From Longimicrobium sp. (GTDB taxonomy: Bacteria; Gemmatimonadota; Gemmatimonadetes; Longimicrobiales; Longimicrobiaceae): DNA of 64,000 bases. The DNA is taken from contig NZ_DASVSF010000061.1 of assembly GCF_036388275.1 (NCBI RefSeq), positions 1 through 64,000 on the forward strand, given 5' to 3'. The first letter of the stretch is position 1. Each line of letters begins with the position of its first letter. The position numbers and the translations under genes were made by a program. The notes beneath the pieces were generated by a model that saw only the letters and a list, made by a program, of their open reading frames with translations, was not told where the DNA came from and made no database searches. Positions 34,075 through 43,081 of the stretch are shown here, piece after piece.

Positions 34075-34869
34075 TCAGCGGCTGGCGATGCCACCCGGGG
34101 TGGCGCACCCGCCGGTGCCGGACTGCAGCGACAGGACCACGCGCCCGGCCCGCGGCACCGACGACTCCATCCGCACCATGATCCTGCGCGCATCGTCGGT
34201 TAGGTGCACCTGGATGATGCCGTCGCCGCCGTACCGGTTGGGGTCGCGCACCCGCAGCTCCACCTCGATCGTCCGGAACTCGCCCGCCGGCACGCGCACG
34301 GTGCCTCGCCCGATGACCCGCACGGTGACCGGGTTGCGCCCCGGCTCGTAGTGGCGGTTGAGCGTGTAGGTGTCGCCGTCGTCCAGGCGCAGCGTCCGCA
34401 GCACGTACAGGAACGAGAGCTCGTCCAGCGGGGCCGCCGTCGTCATGGCGCCGCCGGTGCCGTTCAGCCCCTGCCAGCGCCGCGCGGCCAGGTCCATCCT
34501 CACGTCCTGCGTAGCCGACGACACGGGCGAGCGTTCGCGCTTGGCGTAGCGCACGCTGGCACGCGTCGCGGGATCGAACCACGACGTGGTCTGGTCCGTG
34601 ACGCTGACCGGCCCCAGGCGCCCGTTGAAGTCGAAGCGCAGCAGCCACGTGCTTCGCCCTGCCTCGCGCGCCGGCCCTTCCACGTACATCGTTCCGGTGC
34701 CCACCCGGCCCAGGCGGTTGCTGCCGCGGTACACGCACCGCTCGCCAGGCGCAAAGGGCAGCCCCGGCTCCACGGGCTGCGACCCGGCATCCGGTGCCGC
34801 CGCCGCCGCGACGAGCAAGGCGACCAGCAACCTCCCCGCGCTCCTGTCGATCCACCGTGACGCAATCAT
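34075..34869 (-). CDS. DUF3108-like exported protein
   Basis: A 264-residue protein with a signal peptide (LLVALLVAAAAAPDAGS). The mature protein runs through beta strands FAPGERCVYRGSNRLGRVG, TTSWFDPATRASVRYAK and GGDGIIQVHLTDDARRIMVRM. This is the order seen in DUF3108 proteins, whose barrel relates to LolA/LolB-like lipoprotein carriers. The C-terminus SGTGGCATP contains a lone Cys. The role is unknown. It is divergent from the ABC transporter permease gene. Confidence 0.78.
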   Translation of the reverse strand: MIASRWIDRSAGRLLVALLVAAAAAPDAGSQPVEPGLPFAPGERCVYRGSNRLGRVGTGTMYVEGPAREAGRSTWLLRFDFNGRLGPVSVTDQTTSWFDPATRASVRYAKRERSPVSSATQDVRMDLAARRWQGLNGTGGAMTTAAPLDELSFLYVLRTLRLDDGDTYTLNRHYEPGRNPVTVRVIGRGTVRVPAGEFRTIEVELRVRDPNRYGGDGIIQVHLTDDARRIMVRMESSVPRAGRVVLSLQSGTGGCATPGGIASR

Positions 34870-35098
34870 GCGGTCCGTCCCTGCCGTGATGCCTGCGCGA
34901 GCGAAGGGCGCGCGCCTGTACACGACGCTACGCCCGCGCGACGCGGCGCGGGTCCGCCGCTGGCCGAAACCGGCGTGGGGCGCATCCCCCTCCTGCGGGT
35001 GGGGAAGCCCTACACCTGGCGCGCCGTTGCCGCCGTCCCCCGGCGCGTTCCATATTCCGCGCCTCTGATCGGCACCGAATCGCACAGACCCATACATC

Positions 35099-36340
35099 GT
35101 GGCTCCCAACGCGGTCCGCCTTCTCCTTGGCCTCGAGCTTCGCCGGCTGGCGGACCCCGTCCGGCATCCGCGGCCGGGTGCGTGGATCGCGGTGCTGCTG
35201 CCCGTGGCGCTCGGCATCGCGGCACTGTGGCTGGGCGCGGAGTCGGTGCGGCCGGACGCGACGAATGGCGACGGGGCGATTGGGCTGGGCCTGCTCGTCT
35301 CATCGCCCATCGCGTTCTGGACCTATCCCGTCCTCTTTCGCCCGGCGGACGACGCGCTGCTCCGGCGGCTGGGGATTCCGCCACGCGCATCGTACGCCCT
35401 GCGCGCCCTCCGCCTGCTGGCGCTGACTCTCGCGGTCGTGCTGCTGTTGATGGTCCCATACGCCGCGACCGGCGTGCTGGGCACGGTGCCGATCGCGGAG
35501 GCGCTCGCCGCCGGTCTCGTGGCGTGGGGCGCCGCGCTATTCGGGCTGAGCGGGGCGGCCATGCGCATCGTCACGCCCGGCCGGCGGGTGGAGCTGACGT
35601 CCCGGATGATGGGTCCCGATCCCGAGCTGGTGTCGGCCGGTCCGCTGGTGTGGGCGCCCCTGCCGCCAGTGATCGCGGGGGCGTTCGCGGCGCGGCTGGT
35701 GCTGGTGGGCGCGCTGCCGCCCCTCGGGTGGACGGCCTTGCTCGCCGCTGGCGCGCTCGGGCTCGCGTGGCTGGGCGCCGGCCGGTTCGCGCGGGCGCTG
35801 CCGCGGTTCGGCCCGCAGGCGAACGAGATGGCGTACGCGCCGCCCCCGCGCGCGGGTGAGGCGGGGCTGGTGATCGGGCGAGGTCTGGCGCGGGTGCTGC
35901 CGCGGCGAGCGGGCGCCGTGCGGGCGCGCGACGCCGCCGTGGTGTCACGCCGGTTCCGCTGGGCGGGGCGCATCACCTGGCCGGTGGCGATCATCTGCGT
36001 GCTGGCGCTCCTCCGCGCGGGCGAGAGCGCCGCCGTGCAGGGATGGGTGACGGGGGCCGGCGCGCTGGTGCTGGCGATGCACGCCGCCGCGCTGATCGGG
36101 CTGGGGCGGCTGGAGCGTGGGGGAATGCGGTGGATGGACCGCACGGTGGGGCTGACCGCGCGCGACCGGCTGCTGGGGCGCTGGGCCGCGGCGTTCGGGA
36201 TGGCGCTGCCACTGGCGGCTTGTGTGGGGATCACCTGGGGATTGATCGTGCCCGATTCGAGTGGATGGATGTGGCTGCTGGCCGCCGCGGCGAGCGCGGC
36301 GGTGGGCTCGGCGGCGTCGCTGGCCGCGGCGGGGCGATGA
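35099..36340 (+). CDS. ABC transporter permease-like membrane protein
   Basis: A 413-residue protein with about ten hydrophobic helices and a cytosolic N-terminus. It has no conserved soluble domain. It directly precedes, and overlaps by ATGA, a gene for an ABC ATPase, so it is the probable membrane subunit of a two-gene ABC-2-type exporter. The start is GTG 35099; no close family motif can be named. The substrate is unknown. Confidence 0.75.
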   Translation: MAPNAVRLLLGLELRRLADPVRHPRPGAWIAVLLPVALGIAALWLGAESVRPDATNGDGAIGLGLLVSSPIAFWTYPVLFRPADDALLRRLGIPPRASYALRALRLLALTLAVVLLLMVPYAATGVLGTVPIAEALAAGLVAWGAALFGLSGAAMRIVTPGRRVELTSRMMGPDPELVSAGPLVWAPLPPVIAGAFAARLVLVGALPPLGWTALLAAGALGLAWLGAGRFARALPRFGPQANEMAYAPPPRAGEAGLVIGRGLARVLPRRAGAVRARDAAVVSRRFRWAGRITWPVAIICVLALLRAGESAAVQGWVTGAGALVLAMHAAALIGLGRLERGGMRWMDRTVGLTARDRLLGRWAAAFGMALPLAACVGITWGLIVPDSSGWMWLLAAAASAAVGSAASLAAAGR

Positions 36341-37068
36341 TGGGCGACGGATCTGCGCCGCTGGCGGTAGACGGGCTGCGGAAGGCGTACCGCAAGCGCG
36401 ACGTGCTCGACGGCGTGACCTTCGCGCTGAAGCCCGGCGAGGCGGTGGCGCTGCTGGGGAGCAACGGCGCGGGAAAGAGCACGCTCCTGGGCTGCATCAC
36501 CGGCGACCGGCTGCCGGACCGGGGCACCGTGCGGCTGTGCGGGCACGACCCCTTCACGGACCTCGCCGCCGCGGCGCAGTGTATGGGATTCGTCCCCGAG
36601 CAGCCGTTCCTGTATCCCGAGCTGACGGTGGGCGAGATGCTGCAGTTCGTGGCGGCGGCGCGCGGGATGGATGCGGGCGAGGCCGGCAGGGAATCGGCGC
36701 GGCTGCTGGAGCTGCTCGGGCTGGCCGGCGCGGAATCCACGCTGTGCCGCGAGCTGTCGCAGGGGATGGGGCGCAAGACGGCGATCATCGCGGCGCTGCT
36801 GCACGGCCCGAAGGCGATCCTGCTGGACGAGGCGCTGAACGGGCTGGACCGCACCTCCGCCGAGCGGCTGACGGCGGAGCTTGACGCCCGCCGCGCCGAG
36901 GGAGCCGCGGTGCTGCTGAGCAGCCACGACCTGGATTTCGTCGGATCCTGGTGCAGCCGCGGCCTGATGCTTCAGCCGGGCGCGCAGTGGCGGATGCTGG
37001 AGGGCGAGGAGTGGGAGGCGTGGCGCCGCGCACCATCACTGGAGCGAGCCCTCCCCCGGCCGCGCTGA
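36337..37068 (+). CDS. ABC transporter ATP-binding protein
   Basis: A 243-residue ATPase subunit. Walker A GSNGAGKST at 41-49, Q-loop region VPEQPFLYPELTVGEML, a divergent signature LSQGMGRK in place of LSGGQ, Walker B ILLDEALNGLD and H-loop SSHDLD are present. Its stop is followed by palindromic repeats, so this closes the two-gene exporter unit with the overlapping permease gene. The altered signature is typical of the CcmA/ABC-2 subgroup. Confidence 0.92.
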   Translation: MMGDGSAPLAVDGLRKAYRKRDVLDGVTFALKPGEAVALLGSNGAGKSTLLGCITGDRLPDRGTVRLCGHDPFTDLAAAAQCMGFVPEQPFLYPELTVGEMLQFVAAARGMDAGEAGRESARLLELLGLAGAESTLCRELSQGMGRKTAIIAALLHGPKAILLDEALNGLDRTSAERLTAELDARRAEGAAVLLSSHDLDFVGSWCSRGLMLQPGAQWRMLEGEEWEAWRRAPSLERALPRPR

Positions 37069-37126
37069 CACGGATCAAGGTGTGGGCAGGCAGGCCCGGT
37101 GCGAGGGCGGGGCCCCCCATCCCCAG

Positions 37127-37340
37127 CCCTTCCCCCGCAAACTGCGCGGGGGAAGGGAGCCAGTCTGGTGCGCGCGGCCAGCCGAAGCGCAATTCAGGTC
37201 TCCCCCTCCCCTGCGCAGCGGGGAAAGGGGGCCGGGGGGAGGGGGCTCCCGCGGCATGCGATGCGCCCTATCGAACCCCGATCGAAGTTCCCCCCTCTCC
37301 CGGCGCAGTTTGCCGGGGGAGGGGCCGGGGGAGGGGCCAC
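37127..37340. repeat. Cluster of three GC-rich REP-like palindromes
   Basis: The 37069-37414 gap holds three palindromes of one style. CCCTTCCCCCGC pairs perfectly with its complement at 37127-37157. An imperfect one lies at 37202-37231. CCCCTCTCCCGGC with GCCGGGGGAGGGG lies at about 37291-37325. The later two are trailed by GGCCGGGGG-type tails. A similar unit is at 11335. No gene is credible here. Confidence 0.7.
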
Positions 37341-37414
37341 CCGGCCGAATGCGCCGACATCAGCCCGAACCGAAACGGGCTGTCGATATTTCACTTACGA
37401 CGGAGTAGTACCCG

Positions 37415-37903
37415 ATGACCAGACGTACCCTGACGCTCACGATCTTCGCGCTGCTGGCGTTCGTATCCGCCGCGTGTACCGGCTTCAAGCGCCCCGAGAT
37501 CGAGCTGGAAAACGTGGAGATCGGCAGCCTGGGCCTCACCGGCGGAACCGTGCTGGTGAACGTCCGCGTGACGAACCCCAACCCCATCGGCGTGCGCGCC
37601 GAAGACCTGCGCTACGAGCTGTTCATCCGCGCGCCCCGGGACAGCGCCAACGAAAACGCCTGGCAGCGAATGAGCAGCGGCACCTACAACGAGCGCATCG
37701 AGGTGGGCGCGCGCCAGAGCCGCACCGTGCAGGTGCCCGTCGACTTCCGCTACTCCGAGCTGGGCGACGCCTTCCGCTCGGTGCTGCGCTCCGGGCAGAT
37801 CAGCTACCGCGCCAACGGAACGGTGCGGGTGCGCGCGGGCGGCGCCAGCCGCGAGGTGCCCTTCCGCAAGACGGGCTCGGTGATGGTGCTTGGGGGCCGA
37901 TGA
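37415..37903 (+). CDS. LEA14-like (WHy domain) lipoprotein
   Basis: A 162-residue lipoprotein with lipobox S-A-A-C near residue 20. The mature part fits the LEA type 2/WHy domain: FKRPEIELENVEIGSLGL, then VLVNVRVTNPNPIGVRAEDL with the diagnostic NPNP, and GQISYRANGTVRV. Bacterial homologues are envelope-stress proteins. The stop overlaps the ATG of the ABC-F gene (ATGA at 37900-37903). Confidence 0.9.
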   Translation: MTRRTLTLTIFALLAFVSAACTGFKRPEIELENVEIGSLGLTGGTVLVNVRVTNPNPIGVRAEDLRYELFIRAPRDSANENAWQRMSSGTYNERIEVGARQSRTVQVPVDFRYSELGDAFRSVLRSGQISYRANGTVRVRAGGASREVPFRKTGSVMVLGGR

Positions 37904-39834
37904 CCATCGTCCGGCTGCAGAACGCGGGCAAGCAGTACGGCGACCGCTGGGTTTTCCGCAACGTCTCGTTCACCGTCGCCGAGCGCGAACGCTGGGGGAT
38001 CGTGGGCCGTAACGGTGTGGGCAAGACCACGCTGTTCCGCACGATGACGGGTGAAGAGGAAACGACGGAGGGTGAGGTGTGGCGCCATCCCGGCCTGCGC
38101 TTCACCCTGCTCAAGCAGAACCGGGGCGAGCAGAGCGCGGCCACCGTGCACGAGGCGGCGCTGGAGCCCTTCGCCGACCTGGTGGAGATGGAACGGCGCA
38201 TCGCGGGCGAGCTGGAGCAGCTGGGCGCCGAGCCCGACCCCGCCGAGGCGGGCCGCCTGCTGAAGTCGTACGACAGGCACGTCGAGGAATTCCGGCGCCG
38301 CGGCGGCTACGAGATGCGCTCCCGCGCCGACGCTACGCTCGAGGGGCTGGGTTTTCCGCAGGACACCTGGGAAAAGCCCATCCGCGCCCTCTCCGGCGGC
38401 GAGCTGGGCCGACTTCGGCTCGCGCAGACGCTTCTCGCCCAACCCGACGTCCTGTTCCTGGACGAACCCACCAACCACCTGGACCTGCGCTCCACCGAGT
38501 GGCTGGAAGAGTTTCTGCGCGGGTACCCGGGCACGGTGATGGTGGTGTCGCACGACCGCGTGTTCCTGGAGCGGCTGGCGGACCACGTCCTTCACCTGGA
38601 AGAACAGACGGCGTACCCGTACACGGGCGGCTACGAGAGCTTTCTGGACCAGCGCGAGGCCCGGCGCGAGCTGCAGCGCAAGCAGTTCGAGCAGCAGCAG
38701 GCGCACATCGCCCGGACCGAGGCATTCATCCAGAAGTTCATCGCCGGCACGCGAACCAAGCAGGCCAAGAGCCGCCGCACGCTCCTCAGCCGCCTGGAGC
38801 GCGTGGGCGCGGTTGGGCGCGACGAGAAAGCGATGGGGCTGCAGTTCGCGTCCGGCGGGCGCAGCGGCGGGGTGGTGATGAGGGTGGACGGTGTGCAGTG
38901 CGCCTATGGTGAGCGCGTGCTGTTCTCGCCATTCAGCGCGGAGGTCTCTCGCGCGGAGCGGATCGCGCTCGTCGGCCCGAACGGCTGCGGCAAGTCGACG
39001 CTGATGCGCGTGCTGGCGGGCGTCGCACCGCCGGAGCGCGGCTCGGTGACGATGGGAACAGGGGTGCGGCCGGCATACTACCGCCAGGACTTCACGCACC
39101 TGAACCCGGACAGGAAGATCCGCGAAGAGGTGGCGGAAGCGGCGCCGTCGCTCACGTTTACCGAACTGCGCAGCCATCTGGGCCGCTTCCTGTTCTCGGG
39201 CGACGAGCAGGAGGCGCGCGTGGGCGACCTGTCCGGCGGCGAGCAGGCCCGGGTGGCCCTGGCCAAGATCACGCTGCAGAAGGCCAACCTGCTGCTGCTC
39301 GACGAGCCCACGAACCACCTGGACATCGAGAGCCGCGAGGTCCTGGAAGATGCGCTGGAGGGATACGAGGGCACGGTGATCCTCATCTCCCACGACCGTG
39401 CCATGCTATCGTCCATCTCCACCCGCGTGTGGGCATACGAGGACGGGCGCTTCGTCGATTATCCGGGCACCTTCGACGAGTGGCTGGAGTGGAGCGCGCG
39501 CCGCAAGGCCGAATCCGCGGCCACGGCGACGCTCGCCCGCGCCGCCGAGCCGAAGGGCGCCTCCACGGGCTCGCCGTCCGCGGGCGGGGCGATGTCCAAG
39601 AACGAGATCCGCCGCCGCGAGCGCGAAATGCAGAAGCTGGAGGCGCGCATCGCCGAGATCGAGGAGCGCGTGGGTGAGATCGAGACAGGCCTGGGCGATC
39701 CCGCCCTGTACGCCGCCGGCTCCGACCCGTCGCGCCCCCAATCCTTGGCCGCCGAGCGAGACCGCCTGACGGCCGAGCTGGCCGAAAGCTACGCCGCGTG
39801 GGAAAAGGTTGGCGAAGAGCTGGCCGGCGTGTAG
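37900..39834 (+). CDS. ABC-F family ATPase
   Basis: A 644-residue soluble protein with two ABC cassettes and no membrane segment. Walker A motifs are GRNGVGKTT (36-44) and GPNGCGKST (about 358). Signatures are LSGGELGRLRLAQ and LSGGEQARVALAK. Both cassettes carry the ABC-F hallmark LDEPTNHLD. A linker rich in Gln/Arg (KQFEQQQAHIARTEAFI) and a charged coiled-coil C-terminus (about 560-640) match Uup/YheS-type members. These act on ribosomes or on DNA-structure tolerance. It overlaps the LEA14-like lipoprotein gene. Confidence 0.94.
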   Translation: MTIVRLQNAGKQYGDRWVFRNVSFTVAERERWGIVGRNGVGKTTLFRTMTGEEETTEGEVWRHPGLRFTLLKQNRGEQSAATVHEAALEPFADLVEMERRIAGELEQLGAEPDPAEAGRLLKSYDRHVEEFRRRGGYEMRSRADATLEGLGFPQDTWEKPIRALSGGELGRLRLAQTLLAQPDVLFLDEPTNHLDLRSTEWLEEFLRGYPGTVMVVSHDRVFLERLADHVLHLEEQTAYPYTGGYESFLDQREARRELQRKQFEQQQAHIARTEAFIQKFIAGTRTKQAKSRRTLLSRLERVGAVGRDEKAMGLQFASGGRSGGVVMRVDGVQCAYGERVLFSPFSAEVSRAERIALVGPNGCGKSTLMRVLAGVAPPERGSVTMGTGVRPAYYRQDFTHLNPDRKIREEVAEAAPSLTFTELRSHLGRFLFSGDEQEARVGDLSGGEQARVALAKITLQKANLLLLDEPTNHLDIESREVLEDALEGYEGTVILISHDRAMLSSISTRVWAYEDGRFVDYPGTFDEWLEWSARRKAESAATATLARAAEPKGASTGSPSAGGAMSKNEIRRREREMQKLEARIAEIEERVGEIETGLGDPALYAAGSDPSRPQSLAAERDRLTAELAESYAAWEKVGEELAGV

Positions 39835-39862
39835 ATTGCAGGTCGGACACTCTGGACGACGG
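39825..39862. repeat. Short direct repeat, copy 1 (ABC-F gene end)
   Basis: CGGCGTGTAGATTGC is followed by a TCG-ACACT-TGGAC pattern. It includes the ABC-F stop codon. The matching copy at 40081-40119 includes the HicB-like stop. About 31 of 37 positions agree. Confidence 0.65.
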
Positions 39863-39913
39863 ATCGGCGTCGCCGCCTAGGCTTGCCGGCCCGCACTGCA
39901 CCTGGGATGAGTC

Positions 39914-40090
39914 ATGCGGAGATACGCGGCCGTCATCGAAAAGTCGCCACATACCGGTTTGTACGTTGGCCACATCCCGGGATTTCCAGGGGCGCATGCA
40001 CAGGGTGAGACCATCGCGGAGTTGACGGCCAACCTCAATGAAGTCGTCGAGATGCTGATTGAGGATGTCGAGCCGCGGGTCGGCGTGTAG
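39914..40090 (+). CDS. Orphan HicB-like antitoxin domain protein
   Basis: A 58-residue protein, too short for most gene callers. It reads MRRYAAVIEKSPHTGLYVGH, then IPGFPGAHAQGETIAEL, then NEVVEMLIEDVE. This is the HicB/UPF0150 half-RNase-H fold with its usual 'IP-G-A-GET--E---N--E' pattern. HicB normally neutralises HicA; no HicA frame is present on either side. The gene sits exactly between the two short direct repeats. Confidence 0.75.
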   Translation: MRRYAAVIEKSPHTGLYVGHIPGFPGAHAQGETIAELTANLNEVVEMLIEDVEPRVGV

Positions 40091-40119
40091 ATTGCGGGAT
40101 CGTACACTGTGGACGGAGG
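40081..40119. repeat. Short direct repeat, copy 2
   Basis: Matches 39825-39862. It covers the HicB-like stop codon and leads into GGACGGAGG, which supplies the Shine-Dalgarno for the UPF0175 gene. Confidence 0.65.
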
Positions 40120-40126
40120 TGCTGTC

Positions 40127-40645
40127 ATGGCTTTTACGATCTCGGACAAGCTGCTCCTGGCGACGAACCTGACGGAGCAGGAGCTGGCGACGGAGATTGC
40201 CACCGTCCTGTATCACCGTGGCCGGTTACCTGTCGCGGCTGCCGCGGGAGTCGCACGCATGGGCAGGCTGCAGTTCCAGCATCTGCTCGCGAGCCGTGAT
40301 GTCCCGGTGGACTGGGCCGATCCCATTGACGCCAATGCTGGTTCCGGCATGTGTGCCGCCGTGGTCAGGGAAGATTTCCTGGATCCCGGCGATGGCTTGG
40401 GAGCAGCTGTCATCCCTGACAAAGTGATGGCGGCGGCTGGATTGACGGATGCCGACCTGGCCACGGAACTGGCCGTCGTGCTCTATGAGCGCGAGAAGCT
40501 GTCCCTCGGCCGCGCGGCTGAACTGGCGGGCATGAACAAGTGGGTATTCAACGATCTGCTCGCCGAGCGAAACATCCCGATGCACTACGATGAGCGGGAG
40601 CTGGCGCGGGATTTCGCGACCGTGCGCAGGCTCGTCGCTCGGTGA
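40127..40645 (+). CDS. Tandem UPF0175 antitoxin (two domains fused)
   Basis: A 172-residue protein with GGAGG 7 bases before ATG 40127. Two UPF0175 domains occur in tandem. The first runs LLLATNLTEQELATEIATVL to FQHLLASRDVPVDW. The second runs KVMAAAGLTDADLATELAVV to VFNDLLAERNIPMHY. Single-domain UPF0175 proteins of about 80-90 residues are the usual antitoxins for DUF3368 PIN toxins. The following overlapping gene encodes one, so this is its probable antitoxin in duplicated form. The first copy has lost part of the 'AAELAGM' helix consensus. Confidence 0.85.
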   Translation: MAFTISDKLLLATNLTEQELATEIATVLYHRGRLPVAAAAGVARMGRLQFQHLLASRDVPVDWADPIDANAGSGMCAAVVREDFLDPGDGLGAAVIPDKVMAAAGLTDADLATELAVVLYEREKLSLGRAAELAGMNKWVFNDLLAERNIPMHYDERELARDFATVRRLVAR

Positions 40646-41124
40646 TCGTCGTCAGTGACTCGTCACCACTGATCGCGCTCGCTCGAGTCGGCCAGCTTCA
40701 CCTGCTCCAGATTCTGTTCGGAGAGGTGCTCGTCCCGGGCGCGGTCTGGGACGAAGTCGTTCAGGTGGATCGACCGGAAGTTGCCGAGATTCTATCTGCA
40801 GATTGGGTGAGGGTCGTCGCCGTCGCGGACGATTCCTACCTGCTCGCCCTGCGAACTGAACTCGATCGCGGAGAGGCGGAGGCAATTTCCCTCGCCGCCG
40901 ACGTACGCGCCGACACGCTCCTGCTGGACGAGCGTAGCGCACGTCAACTGGCAGTCAGCATGGGTTTGCAGGTCATCGGCGTGGTAGGGGTCCTCAAACT
41001 GGCCAAGCAGCGCGGATTCATTCCCGAAGTCCGCCCGGTGCTGGATCAACTCGTAATGGTGCTGAGTTTCCGGCTGGGAAAGTCGTTGTACGACCAGACT
41101 CTTCGCGACGCGGGCGAACTCTGA
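40642..41124 (+). CDS. DUF3368 PIN-like toxin
   Basis: A 160-residue PIN-fold protein. VVSDSSPLIALARVGQLHLL carries the first acidic residue. RGEAEAISLAADVRADTLLLDE carries the central Glu and Asp of the metal site. GVVGVLKLAKQRGFI is the DUF3368 tail. PIN toxins are metal-dependent RNases. It starts at GTG 40642, overlapping the UPF0175 stop, the usual antitoxin-first layout. DUF3368 function is mostly inferred from context. Confidence 0.9.
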   Translation: MIVVSDSSPLIALARVGQLHLLQILFGEVLVPGAVWDEVVQVDRPEVAEILSADWVRVVAVADDSYLLALRTELDRGEAEAISLAADVRADTLLLDERSARQLAVSMGLQVIGVVGVLKLAKQRGFIPEVRPVLDQLVMVLSFRLGKSLYDQTLRDAGEL

Positions 41125-41232
41125 CCTGCTCGCGCTGGCCCCTCCGCTCGCCGCCGTCTATCTTCCCGCGACTCACAAGCCCTTTCGCCGCCGCAAGCTC
41201 TCGTCGCCCGGCGGCGGCTGTCGTCCCGGTAG

Positions 41233-43041
41233 ATGCTGATGCGTGCTCGTTTGCTGATCGTTGGTCTTCTTTTCCTTCCGGCCGCCCTCACCGCGCAGGA
41301 CCGGACCGTTCCCCTCGATACGGTGCAGGTGACGGCGGCATCGCGCGCCGCGGCTGAGCTGGTGGCCGCCACGCGTGGCGTGGAGGTGATCACCGCCGAG
41401 CAGATCCGCGCGCTGCCTGCCCGCACCGTCGCCGACGTGCTGGAGTGGGCGCTGGCCGTGGACGTGATGCCGCGCTCCCCCGCGCTGGCCGACGTGGCCG
41501 TGCGCGGCGGGACCTTCGAGCAGGTTCTGGTGATGGTCGACGGCGTTCGTGCCAGCGACGCGCAGACCGGCCACTTCGACCTGAACCTGACGGTGCCGCT
41601 GGACCAGGTGGAGCGCATCGAGATCGTCCGCGGGCCGGCGTCGGCGTTGTACGGCGCCGACGCGGTGGGCGGGCTGATCCACGTCGTCACGCGGCGCGAG
41701 GGCGCGGGTGCCAGGGTGCGCGCGCAGGCGGGATCGTGGGATACGCGCTCGGCCGCGCTGTCGTACGCGACTCACGTGGGCGGGGTGCGGGCGGACCTTG
41801 GCGGCGAGTGGCAGCGTTCCGACGGGCATCGCGCGGGGACGGACTACGAGGTGGCCAGCGGGCGCCTGGCCCTCTCGATGGCGGTCGGCCAGTGGACGGT
41901 GAACGCCGACGCGGGGCACGCGGCGCGCGACTTCGGCGCGGACGGGTTCTACGGTCCGTTCCCATCGTACGAGGAGACGCGCACCACGACGGGAACGCTG
42001 GCCCTGCGCGCGGGCCCGGAGGCGCGGTTCGCCGTGGAGCCCACGCTGAGCGTGCGGCGCCACGCCGACGACTTCATCCTGCGCCGCGCCGACCCCTCGT
42101 TCTACCGCAACCAGCACACGAACCTCCGCTGGGGCGGTGAGGTGATGGCGCGCTGGCGGGTGCCGAGCGGGCTGCGGCTGGCCGGCGGCGGCGAGTGGTT
42201 CAGCGACGAGTTGGAAAGCGCGCGCCTCGGCGACCGCGCCGAGCAGCGCGCCGCCGCGCTGGTGGAAGCCGCGGCTGGCCGCGTGGGACGACTTTCCGCC
42301 ACGGCTGGCGTCCGCGCCGACTGGCACGAGCGCTACGGGACGGAATGGTCGCCGTCCGCCGCCGCGGCGTGGTGGCCCGCGGAGGGGGTTCGGCTGCGGG
42401 CATCCGCCGGACGGGCATTCCGCGCGCCCACGTGGACGGAGCGGTACTACCAGGATCCCGCGAACGTGGGCGATCCCAACCTGAAACCCGAGCAGTCCTG
42501 GAGCGCCGAGCTGGGCGCCAGCGCCTTCGTGGCTCGCGGCGTGCGGCTGGGAGTCGCGGGCTTCGTGCGCCACGCCGACCAGCTGATCGACTGGGCCAAG
42601 CCCGACGGGGCGGCCGACCAGCCCTGGCGCACGCGCAACGTCGCGGACGCGCGCTTCCGCGGCATCGAGGCCGAGGCGTCGTGGGCGGGCCCGCTGGGCG
42701 TCGCGTGGAGCGCCACGGGCACGTGGCTTTCGTTCACGACGGACGCGGCGGAGGGATTCACCAGCAAGTCCGCGCTGCGGCCGGTGATGGAGAACGTCAC
42801 CTTGGGCGCGCGCCGCACGTTCGCGGACCGGCTGAACGTGTCGCTCCTCGGCCGCCGCGCGCGACGCGTGGGCGAAGAAGCGTACCTGCGGCTGGACGCG
42901 CGCGCCTCGTATGACATTCGCGCCCTCCGCGTTTTCGCCGACGTGCAGAACGCGACCGACGCGGACTACCTCGACATTAGCCGCCTCGCCGCCCCGGGCC
43001 GCGCTGTGATGATCGGGCTGGAGTGGTTGGGCGGCCGGTGA
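41233..43041 (+). CDS. TonB-dependent receptor (BtuB/CirA type)
   Basis: A 602-residue outer-membrane receptor. The signal peptide ends in ALTAQDR. A TonB-box-like PLDTVQVTA is followed by a plug domain (VEVITAEQIRALPARTVADV, VMVDGVRASD, VERIEIVRGPASALYGADAV). The 22-strand barrel follows, with GRAFRAPTWTERYY and LKPEQSWSAELGA. A C-terminal strand AVMIGLEWLGGR completes it. Length and plug sequence are closest to vitamin B12/siderophore receptors; no cobalamin riboswitch is seen upstream. ATG 41239 is a close alternative start. Confidence 0.93.
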   Translation: MLMRARLLIVGLLFLPAALTAQDRTVPLDTVQVTAASRAAAELVAATRGVEVITAEQIRALPARTVADVLEWALAVDVMPRSPALADVAVRGGTFEQVLVMVDGVRASDAQTGHFDLNLTVPLDQVERIEIVRGPASALYGADAVGGLIHVVTRREGAGARVRAQAGSWDTRSAALSYATHVGGVRADLGGEWQRSDGHRAGTDYEVASGRLALSMAVGQWTVNADAGHAARDFGADGFYGPFPSYEETRTTTGTLALRAGPEARFAVEPTLSVRRHADDFILRRADPSFYRNQHTNLRWGGEVMARWRVPSGLRLAGGGEWFSDELESARLGDRAEQRAAALVEAAAGRVGRLSATAGVRADWHERYGTEWSPSAAAAWWPAEGVRLRASAGRAFRAPTWTERYYQDPANVGDPNLKPEQSWSAELGASAFVARGVRLGVAGFVRHADQLIDWAKPDGAADQPWRTRNVADARFRGIEAEASWAGPLGVAWSATGTWLSFTTDAAEGFTSKSALRPVMENVTLGARRTFADRLNVSLLGRRARRVGEEAYLRLDARASYDIRALRVFADVQNATDADYLDISRLAAPGRAVMIGLEWLGGR

Positions 43042-43081
43042 TGCATGATGAACATGAGGTGCTTCTGAACTGGAGACGCGC

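Noticed and set aside
31961..34351. 796-codon plus-strand frame over porin and YceI genes
   Set aside because: Spans two real minus-strand genes and their terminators; composition is that of an antisense frame.
41125..41232. Cobalamin riboswitch before the BtuB-like receptor
   Set aside because: The 108-base gap is too short and shows no B12-box-like sequence.
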